Assembly (NCBI GenBank): GCA_002338715.1
Contig: DDIR01000117.1
Location: 512-22,584 of the forward strand
From: Phycisphaerales bacterium UBA1845
GTDB taxonomy: Bacteria > Planctomycetota > Phycisphaerae > UBA1845
Direction: 5' to 3'
Length of the DNA: 22,073 nt
Part shown: positions 1 to 8,398 of the stretch, in pieces
Layout: the number at the start of each line of letters is the position of its first letter
Position numbering within the stretch: the first letter of the stretch is position 1
Program-made: the position numbers and the translations under genes
Notes under the pieces: generated by a model
The model's database searches: none
The model's input: the letters and a program-made list of their open reading frames with translations, nothing else
What the model was told of the DNA's origin: nothing

Positions 1-1853
1 AGTTGATGGCCCGCGTTTGCGACGCGGTTCAGCATGCGCATCAGAAAGGCATCATTCATCGGGATCTCAAACCGGCCAACGTCCTCGTCGTTGACTCGGA
101 GAGCGGAACCGATTCCCATACGAGCGACTCGGCAAGCCAATCGCTCATCGATTCGATTGGTCAGTCCAAAGTGCTTGACTTTGGTATCGCTCGGATGATC
201 GATGCCGACGTCGAAGCGGTAACGATGGACACGTACGCCGGTCAGATTGTCGGCACGCTCGCTTACATGAGTCCCGAGCAGGTTGCGGGCAATTCGTCCG
301 ACCTCGACACCCGCTGCGATGTGTACTCACTCGGCGTCATCCTCCATGAGTTGCTGATCGAACGGCGACCGCATGACGTGACCGGATTGTCGGTGGCCGA
401 GGCGGCCCGGCGAATTCGAGAAACCACCCCACCGCGCCTCGGGGCAATGGACCGGCGATTTCGCGGTGACGTCGAAACCATCGTCGCCAAAGCGCTTGAA
501 AACGATCGCGACCGCCGCTACGCATCGGCGGCGGAACTCGCGACCGATATTCGGCGGCACCTTAGTGACCAACCCATCGACGCACGTCCGGCGAGTCGGC
601 TTTATCAGCTGAATCGTTTTGCAAAACGCAACAAGGGTGTGGTTGGCGGCGTGGTGGCGGCGATCCTCGCGCTAGCCGTTGGATTGCTTTTCGCTTTGCG
701 CAGCGCCCATGTCGCCAACGTAGCGACTGCGCGTGCGGAGTCCGAATCCCAGCGAGCAAAAGAAGCGCTGGCGGACGTGGAAGAAGTCGCCGCCTTCCAG
801 GGTGGAATGATCCAGAGTGCGGACTTGTCAAAGATGGGCGCGTTGATTCTCGACGAGGTCCGGGCACAGCTTGAACGGGTGGGTTCCGATGGCGATTCTG
901 GTGACGCGATGGATCAGATCAATACCGCGACCCTTGCTCGCGCTGTCGTGGATGGCAGCCTACTTTCCAAGGCCTCCCAAGAGGCCGCCGAACAATTTGC
1001 CGATCGCCCGACGATCGAAGCAGACATCCGCGAGTCCTTGGCAAATTCATATTTCTCTTTGGGACTCTACGAACCGTGCTTGCGCGAGGCCCAGTTGGCA
1101 CTCTCACTGCGCCGCGCGCATCTTGGTGACGATCATCTCGACACCATTAGGATGCTCAGTATCGTCGCCACAATCCTCGACTCCTCGGGGCGTACAGCGG
1201 ATGCTGAACCATTTGTTGAAGAAGCTTTGCGCCGGCTGCGAACGTCGTTGCCGGAAGATCACAAGCTCGTCCTGGACGCACGAGACCTTGAGTTAACGAT
1301 TTTGTCGAAACAAGGCGAAGTCGCAGAGGCGATCAAGCAGGCCGAGCAACTGGTCGCGGATGCTTCGCGCGTCCTACCGGTTGGTGATGGAAAGCTGCTG
1401 TTCTATCGCAAGCATCTGGCCGTACAGTATCTGCGTGCGGGGCGACTGGATGAGGCTCTACCGATATACGAAGATCTGCTGGCGTCCTACAAGCACGAAT
1501 ATGGGAAGGATCATCTTCGAACGCTGGGTTGCTGGACGTTCGTGGCCGGAGCGCTTACGCGACTTGAGCGATATGAGGAGGCGGAAGCGGAGTTTGAAGA
1601 GGTTCTCCGCCGAACCGAACGCGTGCTGGGGGAGTTTGATAAACGCACCTACCAAGTCCTGCACAGCCTGGGAACAGTTCGAGCGAAAAGCGGCCAGATC
1701 AATGCCGCGCGCGATGCATACAATGAATTGCTCATCCGTCAGCAACAAACCTTACCCGAAGATGACCCCATGATTCAAAACACAGTTGAAGCACTTGCCG
1801 CGCTCGACGCGACCGAAACTGGTCCATCGCCAGCCGAACCCAATCGCCCCTGA
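1..1853 (+). CDS. Membrane Ser/Thr protein kinase with C-terminal TPRs (5'-truncated)
   Basis: This is the C-terminal 616 residues of a Hanks-type kinase. The frame is open at the left edge, so the N-lobe (glycine loop, ATP-binding Lys) lies outside the window. Residue numbers run from base 3. Visible are the catalytic loop HRDLKPANV (19-27), the DFG magnesium loop (59-61), an activation segment ending in GTLAYMSPEQ (84-93, SPE in place of APE) and DVYSLG (106-111). All key catalytic residues in view are intact. One hydrophobic segment at about 212-232 anchors the protein in the membrane. It is followed by a short Ala/Glu-rich helix and a TPR-type helical repeat region (about 345-605) that should bind partner proteins outside the cytoplasm. 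An unusual insertion of about 20 Ser/Asp/Thr-rich residues (31-52) separates HRD from DFG. Kinase-TM-TPR proteins are abundant in Planctomycetota. The substrate is unknown. Confidence 0.93.
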   Translation, partial: LMARVCDAVQHAHQKGIIHRDLKPANVLVVDSESGTDSHTSDSASQSLIDSIGQSKVLDFGIARMIDADVEAVTMDTYAGQIVGTLAYMSPEQVAGNSSDLDTRCDVYSLGVILHELLIERRPHDVTGLSVAEAARRIRETTPPRLGAMDRRFRGDVETIVAKALENDRDRRYASAAELATDIRRHLSDQPIDARPASRLYQLNRFAKRNKGVVGGVVAAILALAVGLLFALRSAHVANVATARAESESQRAKEALADVEEVAAFQGGMIQSADLSKMGALILDEVRAQLERVGSDGDSGDAMDQINTATLARAVVDGSLLSKASQEAAEQFADRPTIEADIRESLANSYFSLGLYEPCLREAQLALSLRRAHLGDDHLDTIRMLSIVATILDSSGRTADAEPFVEEALRRLRTSLPEDHKLVLDARDLELTILSKQGEVAEAIKQAEQLVADASRVLPVGDGKLLFYRKHLAVQYLRAGRLDEALPIYEDLLASYKHEYGKDHLRTLGCWTFVAGALTRLERYEEAEAEFEEVLRRTERVLGEFDKRTYQVLHSLGTVRAKSGQINAARDAYNELLIRQQQTLPEDDPMIQNTVEALAALDATETGPSPAEPNRP

Positions 1854-2198
1854 GCTGTCCAAAGGCTAGCGGAAGCCGAACAGACCCATATGAGCGCGGG
1901 GCCAAAATGTAGACGCCCCACCGCTTCAGCTTCGAAAGTGATTCGAGATTCGTACCGCGGCAAAGTTACTCGCGGCAAATAAGTCGATTGCATCGATCGC
2001 AGGCCACTCCGCGCTTGACGACAGAGTCGCCATCGACGCCGTGGTTCCGGCGAGCCAGATGCTGTCGCTTCAATTCGGTCAAGCAAACAGAACATCAAAG
2101 AAGTCTCTACTTGCATCGCGACATCGGTTCGAAGACTGTGCTGTTCCCTCTACTAACCCCTAGAGATACCGCGGCGGCATTGGCGCTATGCGCTGCAG
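1854..2198. other. Intergenic region between convergent genes
   Basis: These 345 bases separate the 3' ends of the kinase (+) and the RND pump (-). The right part holds copy A of the dispersed repeat (2067-2160). A GC-rich imperfect inverted repeat (about 1895-1925, GGGGC/GCCCC arms) could act as a weak terminator but has no T run. No coding region is supported: the open frames here overlap both neighbours and have no ribosome binding site. Confidence 0.6.
2067..2160 (+). repeat. Dispersed intergenic repeat, copy A
   Basis: This copy runs from a conserved block starting TTCAATTCGGTCAAGC (from 2069) to GGTTCGAAGAC and CTGTTCCCTCT, ending near a TAACCC motif. By hand alignment about 52 of 65 core positions match copy B (8301-8365) with no gap, and 37 of 65 match copy C (18415-18479) with no gap. 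Weaker similarity to copy B extends about 20 bases further left. The differences from copy B are not biased to third codon positions in either reading direction, so a non-coding element is more likely than a gene remnant. The family is not one I recognise. Confidence 0.7.
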
Positions 2199-5100
2199 TC
2201 AATCATTCTCGATCTGCGTTAATTCGCCGCGCAATGCGTAAAACACCGGTAATACTAGGAGCGTCAGCATGGTCGACGTCACGACGCATCCGATGACGAC
2301 TGTTGCCAATGGACGCTGTACTTCGGCGCCGACACCGGTATTGATCGCCATCGGTACGAATCCCAGGCTCGCCACCAAGCCGGTCATCAGCACTGGACGT
2401 ACTCGGGCCAGGGCAGATTCGCGGATGGCTTCGTGAAGTTTCCGCCCGTCTTGGAGCAGGCCGCGAAGAAATGACACGAACACCATGTCGCCCAATACCG
2501 ATACGCCGGACATCGCCACGAACCCGATGCCTGCCGACACGCTGAACGGCATGTCGCGCAGGTGAAGCGCCACGATTCCGCCGATCGCCGACAAGGGTAG
2601 TGTCAGGAAAATCCGAAACACATCGGTGATGCACCCGTAGGTGAAATAAAGTAGCAGAAAGATAAGCAGCAGCGCAAGTGGCACGACGACCATCAAGCGC
2701 TTGCCAGCGCGTTCAAGATGCTCGAACTGACCACCGAAGCGCACGAAATAGCCGGTTGGTAGTTCGACTTCTGCGGCGATGCGCTCTTCGACTTCTGCAA
2801 CCAGACTTCCGATGTCGCGACCGCGTGCGCTGCACTGAACGATGAGCCGCCGCTTGCTCCATTCGCGATTGATGGTTGATGGGCCGTCAACGATTTGCAG
2901 ATCGGCTAGTCGATACAGGGGCAATCGTTCGCCCTTCGCCGTCGGAATCAAGAGCTTTTCCACGCGCTCCGGATCCGTGCGGTACTCATCCGGCAGACGA
3001 ACCGTCAGCGGGAAGCGAATCTGCCCCTGGCGAATCTCGCCGACTTTCACGTTACCGATCGACGCAACGAAATCCAGAACATCTGCCGCCGCGATGCCAT
3101 GTCGTGCGAGCTGTTCCTGGCGTACGCGGACTTCGAGGAGCGGCTGACCGGTTACCTGTTCGACGGTAATGTCGCTTGCGCCGTCAATCGACTCCAACAA
3201 CGTCGCAATTCGATCGCCGATCGACTTGAGCGTTTCAAAATCGTCACCGAAGACTTTGATCCCCAAGTCGCTGCGAATGCCTGCGACCATTTCGTTGACG
3301 CGCATTTCGATGGGTTGCGTGAAGATCGTCCGCATCGCCGGCATGCCGGAAAGGACCGCTTCCATTTGTTCGACGATTTCGGCTTGGGTCGCTGCACGTC
3401 GCCATTGGTCTCGCGGTGTCAACGTGATGAAGATGTCCGACAGTTCGAGCCCCATCGGATCGGTGGCGACTTCGGCGGTTCCTGTCCGCGTCCAGATGTG
3501 ATCGATTTCGTCGGGGAACTCTTTACGGAGCAGGGATTCGATGCGCGAGCCGTAGCGTACCGATTCATCGACCGACACGCCGGCCAACCGCACCGTGTTG
3601 ATGACGATCGCCTGCTCCGACAATCTCGGAATGAATACCGTGCCCAAGCGCAATGACAGGAATATGCCCGCTATCATAGACAAGGCGACGCACGCAAGAA
3701 CCAGCGCGCGCTGCCGCAAGACAAAATCCAGCGCGGGTGCGTAGATGCGTTTCGCAATCCTAACCAGCACAGGTTCGCGTTCGCTGGGGTTCTTGGGAAG
3801 CAACATACTCGCGAGCACCGGCATCAACGTCAGCGACAAGATCAGCGACCCGACCAGCGCGAAGATCACCGTCAGGGCCATCGGCCGAAACATCTTCCCT
3901 TCAATCCCTTCAAGCGTCAGGATCGGCAGGTAGACGATCATGATGATGAGTTCGCCAAACATCGTCGGTTTGCGAACTTCGATGGCCGCATCGCGCACCA
4001 CGTCGATACGCGACCGCTTTTCACCATCGAGGGCGAGGTGGCGGACGCTGTTTTCGATCTGAATAACAGAACTGTCCACGATCAGCCCGAAGTCGATCGC
4101 GCCGAGGCTCATCAAGCTGCCTGCGATGCCCGCTTGCAGCATGCAGTTTGCAGCAAACAGCATCGACAAGGGAATCGCAGCCGCCACAATAAACCCGGCA
4201 CGAAGGTTTCCAAGAAAAACGAATAGAACCGCAACGACGAGGATCGCCCCTTCCAGCAGGTTGGTTTCAACCGTCCGCAGAACGAGGTCCACAAGCTGCG
4301 TACGATCGTACACCTCGGTCACTTCGACATCGTCGGGGAGGGTCGGTCGGATTTCCTCCATCCGCAACTTCATGCGCTCGGTCACGTCGCGGGTATTCTC
4401 GCCCATCAGCATAAAACCCAGCCCGAGCACAGCCTCCCCATGGCCTTCATACGTCACTGCACCGCGGCGAATCTCGTGACCATCAACAACCTCGCCAAGG
4501 TCGCGAATGTAAACGGGCACGCCGTCTTCGGATTTGACGACCACGTTTTCGATCTGTTCCAGATTCGTCAGCAGCCCGATTCCCTGAACCAGCAGCGACT
4601 CGCCCGCCCGCGTGATTGTGCCCCCACCGACATTCGTATTGTTGCGTTCGAGCGACTCGAACACTTCGAGCAGCGTCAGGTCGTATTTGAGTAATCGCAT
4701 GGGATCAATGACGACTTGATACTGCCGTTCGCGGCCGCCCCAACTGTTGACTTCTGCCACCCCAGAGACGCTGCGCAGTTGCGGTTTGATGATCCAATCC
4801 TGAATTGTCCGCAATTCGCTGAGGCTGTACGACTGGCTCGTCAAGATGTAGTGGTATACTTCGCCCAATCCGGTGGCGACCGGCCCCATTGTTGGGCGGG
4901 GCAAGCCTTCCGGGAGGTCGACCGTTCCGAGGCGTTCCGTCACGAGTTGACGCGCAAAGTAGATGTCCACGCCGTCCTCGAAGATGACGGTAACTTGCGA
5001 CAGTCCGAACTTTGAAAGCGAACGAACTTCCTTCAGTGACTTCAATCCGCTGATCGATTGCTCGACCGGAAATGTGATCTGTTGTTCGATCTCGACCGGC

Positions 5101-5270
5101 GTCAATGTCGGCGCAACGGTGTTGATCTGCACCTGCACCGGCGTCGTGTCGGGAAAGGCATCGACCGGAAGATTGACGGCTGACACAATCCCGGTAATGG
5201 CGATCAACACACTGGCCGCGATTACGATGATCCGGTTGCGCAGCGACCATTCAATAATGGCGTTCAGCAT
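2199..5270 (-). CDS. CzcA/CusA-family heavy-metal RND efflux pump (inner-membrane subunit)
   Basis: This is a 1023-residue proton-driven transporter of the HME-RND class, which exports divalent or monovalent heavy metals through a tripartite envelope complex. The length is typical. It starts MLNAIIEWSLRNR, the usual N-terminus, with a first membrane helix at about 12-32. TM4 carries the proton-relay signature AIDFGLIVDSSVIQIEN with D393, D399 and E406, at the same spacing as the essential D402, D408 and E415 of CzcA. The periplasmic motif QPIEMRVNEM (652-661) is of the CzcA/CnrA kind and suggests divalent metals, but the specificity cannot be settled by eye. The start lies 6 bp after the adaptor stop and has a good Shine-Dalgarno sequence, AGGAAGG, inside the end of the adaptor gene, so the two are co-translated. 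No outer-membrane factor gene follows; the next gene is convergent. Confidence 0.95.
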   Translation of the reverse strand: MLNAIIEWSLRNRIIVIAASVLIAITGIVSAVNLPVDAFPDTTPVQVQINTVAPTLTPVEIEQQITFPVEQSISGLKSLKEVRSLSKFGLSQVTVIFEDGVDIYFARQLVTERLGTVDLPEGLPRPTMGPVATGLGEVYHYILTSQSYSLSELRTIQDWIIKPQLRSVSGVAEVNSWGGRERQYQVVIDPMRLLKYDLTLLEVFESLERNNTNVGGGTITRAGESLLVQGIGLLTNLEQIENVVVKSEDGVPVYIRDLGEVVDGHEIRRGAVTYEGHGEAVLGLGFMLMGENTRDVTERMKLRMEEIRPTLPDDVEVTEVYDRTQLVDLVLRTVETNLLEGAILVVAVLFVFLGNLRAGFIVAAAIPLSMLFAANCMLQAGIAGSLMSLGAIDFGLIVDSSVIQIENSVRHLALDGEKRSRIDVVRDAAIEVRKPTMFGELIIMIVYLPILTLEGIEGKMFRPMALTVIFALVGSLILSLTLMPVLASMLLPKNPSEREPVLVRIAKRIYAPALDFVLRQRALVLACVALSMIAGIFLSLRLGTVFIPRLSEQAIVINTVRLAGVSVDESVRYGSRIESLLRKEFPDEIDHIWTRTGTAEVATDPMGLELSDIFITLTPRDQWRRAATQAEIVEQMEAVLSGMPAMRTIFTQPIEMRVNEMVAGIRSDLGIKVFGDDFETLKSIGDRIATLLESIDGASDITVEQVTGQPLLEVRVRQEQLARHGIAAADVLDFVASIGNVKVGEIRQGQIRFPLTVRLPDEYRTDPERVEKLLIPTAKGERLPLYRLADLQIVDGPSTINREWSKRRLIVQCSARGRDIGSLVAEVEERIAAEVELPTGYFVRFGGQFEHLERAGKRLMVVVPLALLLIFLLLYFTYGCITDVFRIFLTLPLSAIGGIVALHLRDMPFSVSAGIGFVAMSGVSVLGDMVFVSFLRGLLQDGRKLHEAIRESALARVRPVLMTGLVASLGFVPMAINTGVGAEVQRPLATVVIGCVVTSTMLTLLVLPVFYALRGELTQIEND

Positions 5271-5276
5271 CTGACG

Positions 5277-7118
5277 TTACCTTCCTGAATCAACTTCGCA
5301 GCAACCGGCCCCGATGCTGCCTTTGAGGATTTCGGTTTTCATCAGGAAGCTTCCGGTACTGGCAATCCGTTCGCCCTCTTCGAGACCTTTGAGGACTTCC
5401 ACGAATCCGTTGGCGTGCGCGCCCAAAATCACCTTGCGCGGTTGAAAGATGGTTTCGGATTGTTCCACGAATACGAGTTGGCAGCATCCGTCGGATTGCA
5501 CAGCGTTGTCGGGGACACCGACCACGGATTCGTTTTCGCGAACGGCGATGCGTGCCGATCCGAACATTCTGGCCTTTAAGAACCCATCCGGATTGGGCAG
5601 ATCGGCGCGAAGGCGAACCGTTCGCGTTCGGTCATCGACCTGGCTGCTGATCCACGAGACGGTGCCGCCAAAACTTGCGCCGGCCATCCCGCCGACGGTG
5701 AATTGAATCGGCAACCCTGTGCGCAATTGACGCAGGTCGCGTTCGTACACGTCGGCCATAAGCCACATCACCGAGGTATCTGCAACGATAAAAAGCACAT
5801 CGTCCGCCGCGACCGATTCTCCGACGGATACAGCCCTCTCGACGACTCGTCCGGACACGGGACTGTGTAGCTCGAATCGCGAAAGTGAATCGTCGGGTTC
5901 AGATCCAATCGCCGCAATCTGCTCTTTGCTCAAACCGAGAATGTGCAGGCGACGCTTAGCCGGCTCGAGCGCGCCGCTCGCCACTTCGACCGCGCGCTCT
6001 GCGGTGAGACGCGACTGTTCAATGTCGAAGCCAACCTCTTCGCGCGTTGCGGTGAAGTCAGCTTCTGCCGCGGCGAGTGCGCTTTGGGCGGCTTGAAATT
6101 CGCGCTCACTGTTGATCTTTTTGGCTTGAAGCGTCTCAGCCCGGGCTGCGTCCAGCCGCGACAATTGCAGCGCCGCATGGGCCCGAAGCAGCCTGGCCTT
6201 GGCATCACCGACTGGCAACTCGGCCAACACGTTGCGAATGGCTTCGGGGTTGGCTTCGGGCGTGCAAACTTCGAGCATCCGCTGCGTGCCGTGGTGTATT
6301 GTGTTAACACGGGTGAGATCGGACTGGGCGAGTTTTAGATTCTGCGATCGCTCGATGTATTCGCTTTTCGCCTCACCTAATACGGGACTGTCGATGATCG
6401 CGAGCAGGTCGCTGGATTCTACCTGTGCTCCCAAATTTGCCGTAACTTCGCGGGTGATACCCGATATCATCGGTGCGACGCGGGTGACACGCGTGGCGTC
6501 GAACTCAACCTCAGCCGGAACTTCAATCGTCGCCGACATGGGCCGGCGCTCGGCGCGGACAACTTCGATACCGGCTTTTTGCACAATGGATGGATCGCTG
6601 AACCGAACGCGAAGCGTGTCCACCTGGCACATCGCGTCGACGTTTCCAGTCAACAGTCGCGGAGCACGTTCAAGAAGCAGTCCGTCCGCATCCGACTCGA
6701 CGGCACTTCCGGTATCATTCTCGTGATCGACCGAGGAAGCCGACGAATCGAGTTTCTGCCACTTGGCTTCGAGTTCGGGATGGCAGACGAGACATTGCGA
6801 CTCCGGCAGACCGTGCTCGGCACACCAGTCGCCAGCGGATTTGAACGTTTCCACAAGCGATCCGTTGCAACGCGTGCAAACGGACTCGGGAACGCCATGG
6901 CCGCCGCACCAGCCCTGATCCAATGTAGGCTTGATGGGGCTGCTCTCCGGTCCCAACGCAGTTTCGGTTTTGGCAATCGTGTTCGCCTTTGCCTCAGACT
7001 TTGACGAGACATCTTCACTTGATTGCTTCTGTTCATCCTTGCGACAACCGCCGGAGGCAACCAGCAAGACAAATGCTGAGAATGCAACGGCATGGCACAC
7101 GTTGAATATTCTGTTCAT
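5277..7118 (-). CDS. RND periplasmic adaptor (membrane fusion protein, CusB/CzcB-like) with duplicated Cys/His motif
   Basis: This 613-residue adaptor would link the RND pump to an outer-membrane channel. The N-terminus is a secretion signal (about 1-25) ending SGGC, so it may be a lipoprotein attached at C25, although the -3 residue is Ser rather than Leu. A linker follows, then two copies of WCxxHGxPESxCxxC at 70-84 and 98-112, apparently a metal-binding module. The canonical fold comes next: first half of the barrel-sandwich domain (about 211-250), long alpha-hairpin coiled coil (about 250-400), return strand RFELHSPVSGRVVERAVSVG (about 412-431) and beta-barrel. A further C-rich spot, GAGCCEVDSGR, closes the protein. 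The start ATG has GAGG just upstream. The family is certain; the metal is not. The extra N-terminal domain makes it longer than typical CusB (about 400). Confidence 0.93.
   Translation of the reverse strand: MNRIFNVCHAVAFSAFVLLVASGGCRKDEQKQSSEDVSSKSEAKANTIAKTETALGPESSPIKPTLDQGWCGGHGVPESVCTRCNGSLVETFKSAGDWCAEHGLPESQCLVCHPELEAKWQKLDSSASSVDHENDTGSAVESDADGLLLERAPRLLTGNVDAMCQVDTLRVRFSDPSIVQKAGIEVVRAERRPMSATIEVPAEVEFDATRVTRVAPMISGITREVTANLGAQVESSDLLAIIDSPVLGEAKSEYIERSQNLKLAQSDLTRVNTIHHGTQRMLEVCTPEANPEAIRNVLAELPVGDAKARLLRAHAALQLSRLDAARAETLQAKKINSEREFQAAQSALAAAEADFTATREEVGFDIEQSRLTAERAVEVASGALEPAKRRLHILGLSKEQIAAIGSEPDDSLSRFELHSPVSGRVVERAVSVGESVAADDVLFIVADTSVMWLMADVYERDLRQLRTGLPIQFTVGGMAGASFGGTVSWISSQVDDRTRTVRLRADLPNPDGFLKARMFGSARIAVRENESVVGVPDNAVQSDGCCQLVFVEQSETIFQPRKVILGAHANGFVEVLKGLEEGERIASTGSFLMKTEILKGSIGAGCCEVDSGR
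5280..5286 (-). promoter_or_regulatory. Ribosome binding site of the RND pump gene
   Basis: AGGAAGG on the minus strand lies 9 nt before the pump ATG (5270) and overlaps the last codons of the adaptor gene. It fixes the pump start and indicates coupled translation of adaptor and pump. Confidence 0.7.
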
Positions 7119-7216
7119 AGTGACCTCGATTTACTTCGAATCCTGTTCACTCAGACCGGGTGTGATCGACCGGCCACAACGTGAGAAAAGTACAGCGCGC
7201 AGAGTGGTCGTATGTT

Positions 7217-7246
7217 GCTCGCTCACAAAAACAGCACAGTGCGAGC
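7217..7246 (-). other. Hairpin between the Cys-rich gene and the adaptor gene
   Basis: GCTCGC (7217-7222) and GCGAGC (7241-7246) form perfect arms that can extend by two pairs past a small bulge. The hairpin begins a few bases after the stop of the Cys-rich gene and on the minus strand carries a T5 run inside its loop. It lies inside a probable operon, so it could mark an mRNA processing or stability point or partial termination. This is a prediction from base pairing only. Confidence 0.4.
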
Positions 7247-7250
7247 TGAA

Positions 7251-7682
7251 TCAGATTCGGAGGGGAAGGTCGCTGGCTGGATATGGAATCGACAACCGCC
7301 AATGCGGCAGATTATCAGCACCCCAAACTAGTTGCGTTTCGATAGCATCAAAAACGACAACGCATTCAGACATCGCCGGGGAGGTTGGCGTAAGGGAAGG
7401 CAACGCATCGGAAGGCTTGAATGCCCCAGCACAAACGGCAGCGCAATCGGAACATTTCCGGGGCACTTCGCGCTCATGCCGCTTTGAGTCTTTCGATTTA
7501 ACCTGCCGTTTAGAAGACTGTTCGCCATTCCGACATCCGGACTCGCAACATGATGACGACGCCTCGTCGGCTAACTGCGAATCCGGAGCGCTCTCGCAGC
7601 ACCGAACCAACAAACCCGCTCGGCACAACGTGGGCGGACCAGCGATAAGGAAAATCATCAATAGTCGAGCGACTCGTTGCAT
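7251..7682 (-). CDS. Small secreted Cys-rich protein upstream of the metal-efflux genes
   Basis: I do not recognise a named family. The frame is open further up to an ATG at 7835 (194 residues), but the ATG at 7682 gives a 143-residue protein beginning with a clear signal peptide, MQRVARLLMIFLIAGPPTLC, with likely cleavage near CRA-G (22/23). The mature part has a CC pair (28-29), CCESGC (45-50), a Lys/Arg/Ser-rich stretch (58-76) and CxxCxxxC (77-84), then a Cys-poor tail. Clustered cysteines in a secreted protein directly upstream of an adaptor/pump pair suggest periplasmic metal capture or sensing; this is inference. The gap to the adaptor is 132 bp and holds a hairpin. The start lacks a Shine-Dalgarno sequence but sits just after a promoter-like pair of hexamers. 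Confidence 0.62.
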   Translation of the reverse strand: MQRVARLLMIFLIAGPPTLCRAGLLVRCCESAPDSQLADEASSSCCESGCRNGEQSSKRQVKSKDSKRHEREVPRKCSDCAAVCAGAFKPSDALPSLTPTSPAMSECVVVFDAIETQLVWGADNLPHWRLSIPYPASDLPLRI

Positions 7683-7692
7683 TCCACTGACA

Positions 7693-7721
7693 ATTCTACT
7701 CTCGTATCCGATCTCGTTCAA
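7693..7721 (-). promoter_or_regulatory. Candidate sigma70-type promoter for the metal-efflux operon (near-leaderless)
   Basis: On the minus strand TTGAAC (7716-7721) and TAGAAT (7693-7698) are separated by exactly 17 nt, matching -35 and -10 boxes at 4/6 and 5/6. Transcription would begin around 7686, only about 4 nt before the ATG at 7682, so the message would be almost leaderless. This would explain the missing Shine-Dalgarno sequence. The match could be chance. Confidence 0.4.
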
Positions 7722-8233
7722 CCGATTGCAGACGAGCACCGCATCCAGTCGTTTATCGGATATTCTTTGACAAGGCGGAAAGATTGGCCCTGCACATCGA
7801 TTGAGCGACGGTCGGTTCCAATCATCCAGTTCCATCCAGAGCAGGTCTAAATTGTTGACGCTTCTTCTGAATCGGTGCCGAGAATATTTTGCGATATGTC
7901 AAAAGGTTTAATCGTGGAGCCGAGAAGATCAAGCGCACGCAGCACAGTTCGTGGTACTTAGGATACCATTGCCCAACCGACTCAACATATGAGTAATCCT
8001 CATCGCCATCTTCTCGTCGGCTGTCGGAGTGACTTGGGCGTCACATCGCCTGAACCTCTTAGCATAAGCCGCCGACAGTACGCGACATTTTCGATACCCA
8101 CGCAGATGTCGATGGGCAGAAACGCCATTAGAAGGGAGTCTGCATGGGTATTGCGCTAAATGATTTGCCGTCCGCGGAATTGTCGCCGAACCAGCGGCGC
8201 GATCATCGCCCCACGTTTCACGGGTCTCGGGCA

Positions 8234-8262
8234 GTTTGCCAAGGGCGAAACCCTTTGGCAAC
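8234..8262. other. Strong stem-loop in the gene-poor region
   Basis: The left arm GTTTGCCAAGGG and right arm CCCTTTGGCAAC pair over about 11 bp with one bulged base, closing on a loop CGAAA. A TTTT run follows about 10 nt after the right arm on the plus strand, too far for a classic intrinsic terminator. It may be part of a structured RNA or mobile remnant together with the adjacent repeat. Confidence 0.5.
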
Positions 8263-8300
8263 CTCCAAATCGTTTTAACTCCAGCAAGCCCAATACTGGC

Positions 8301-8398
8301 GGTTCAATTCGGTCAAGCGAACTGAACATCGAAAAAGTCTCTCCGCGCAGAGTGCCAGCGGTTCGAAGACGATATCGTTCCCTCTAAATTCTAAACCT
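8301..8398 (+). repeat. Dispersed intergenic repeat, copy B
   Basis: The core 8301-8365 aligns gap-free with copy A (about 52/65) and has the same 65-nt length. The downstream block GGTTCGAAGAC ... GTTCCCTCT is also kept. Weak similarity to copy A continues to the left to about 8279. It lies 3' of the TonB receptor gene, in the same relation to a gene end as the other copies. A small hairpin, AGCC/GGCT (8408-8421), with TTTT at 8426-8429 follows it. Confidence 0.7.

Noticed and set aside
2126..2136. GGTTCGAA resembling a tRNA T-loop in the repeat
   Set aside because: No matching acceptor stem, anticodon stem or D-loop can be drawn around any of the three copies.
1988..2296. 102-codon plus-strand open frame spanning repeat A and the end of the pump gene
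   Set aside because: It runs antisense into the certain RND pump gene. The similar peptide readings at copies B and C (GSKT, FPL) come from the DNA repeat, and copies B and C are interrupted by stops.
7929..8261. 110-codon minus-strand open frame in the gene-poor region
   Set aside because: It begins inside the strong hairpin, is Arg/Ala-rich with irregular composition, and has no ribosome binding site or known domain. It more likely reflects GC-rich non-coding sequence.
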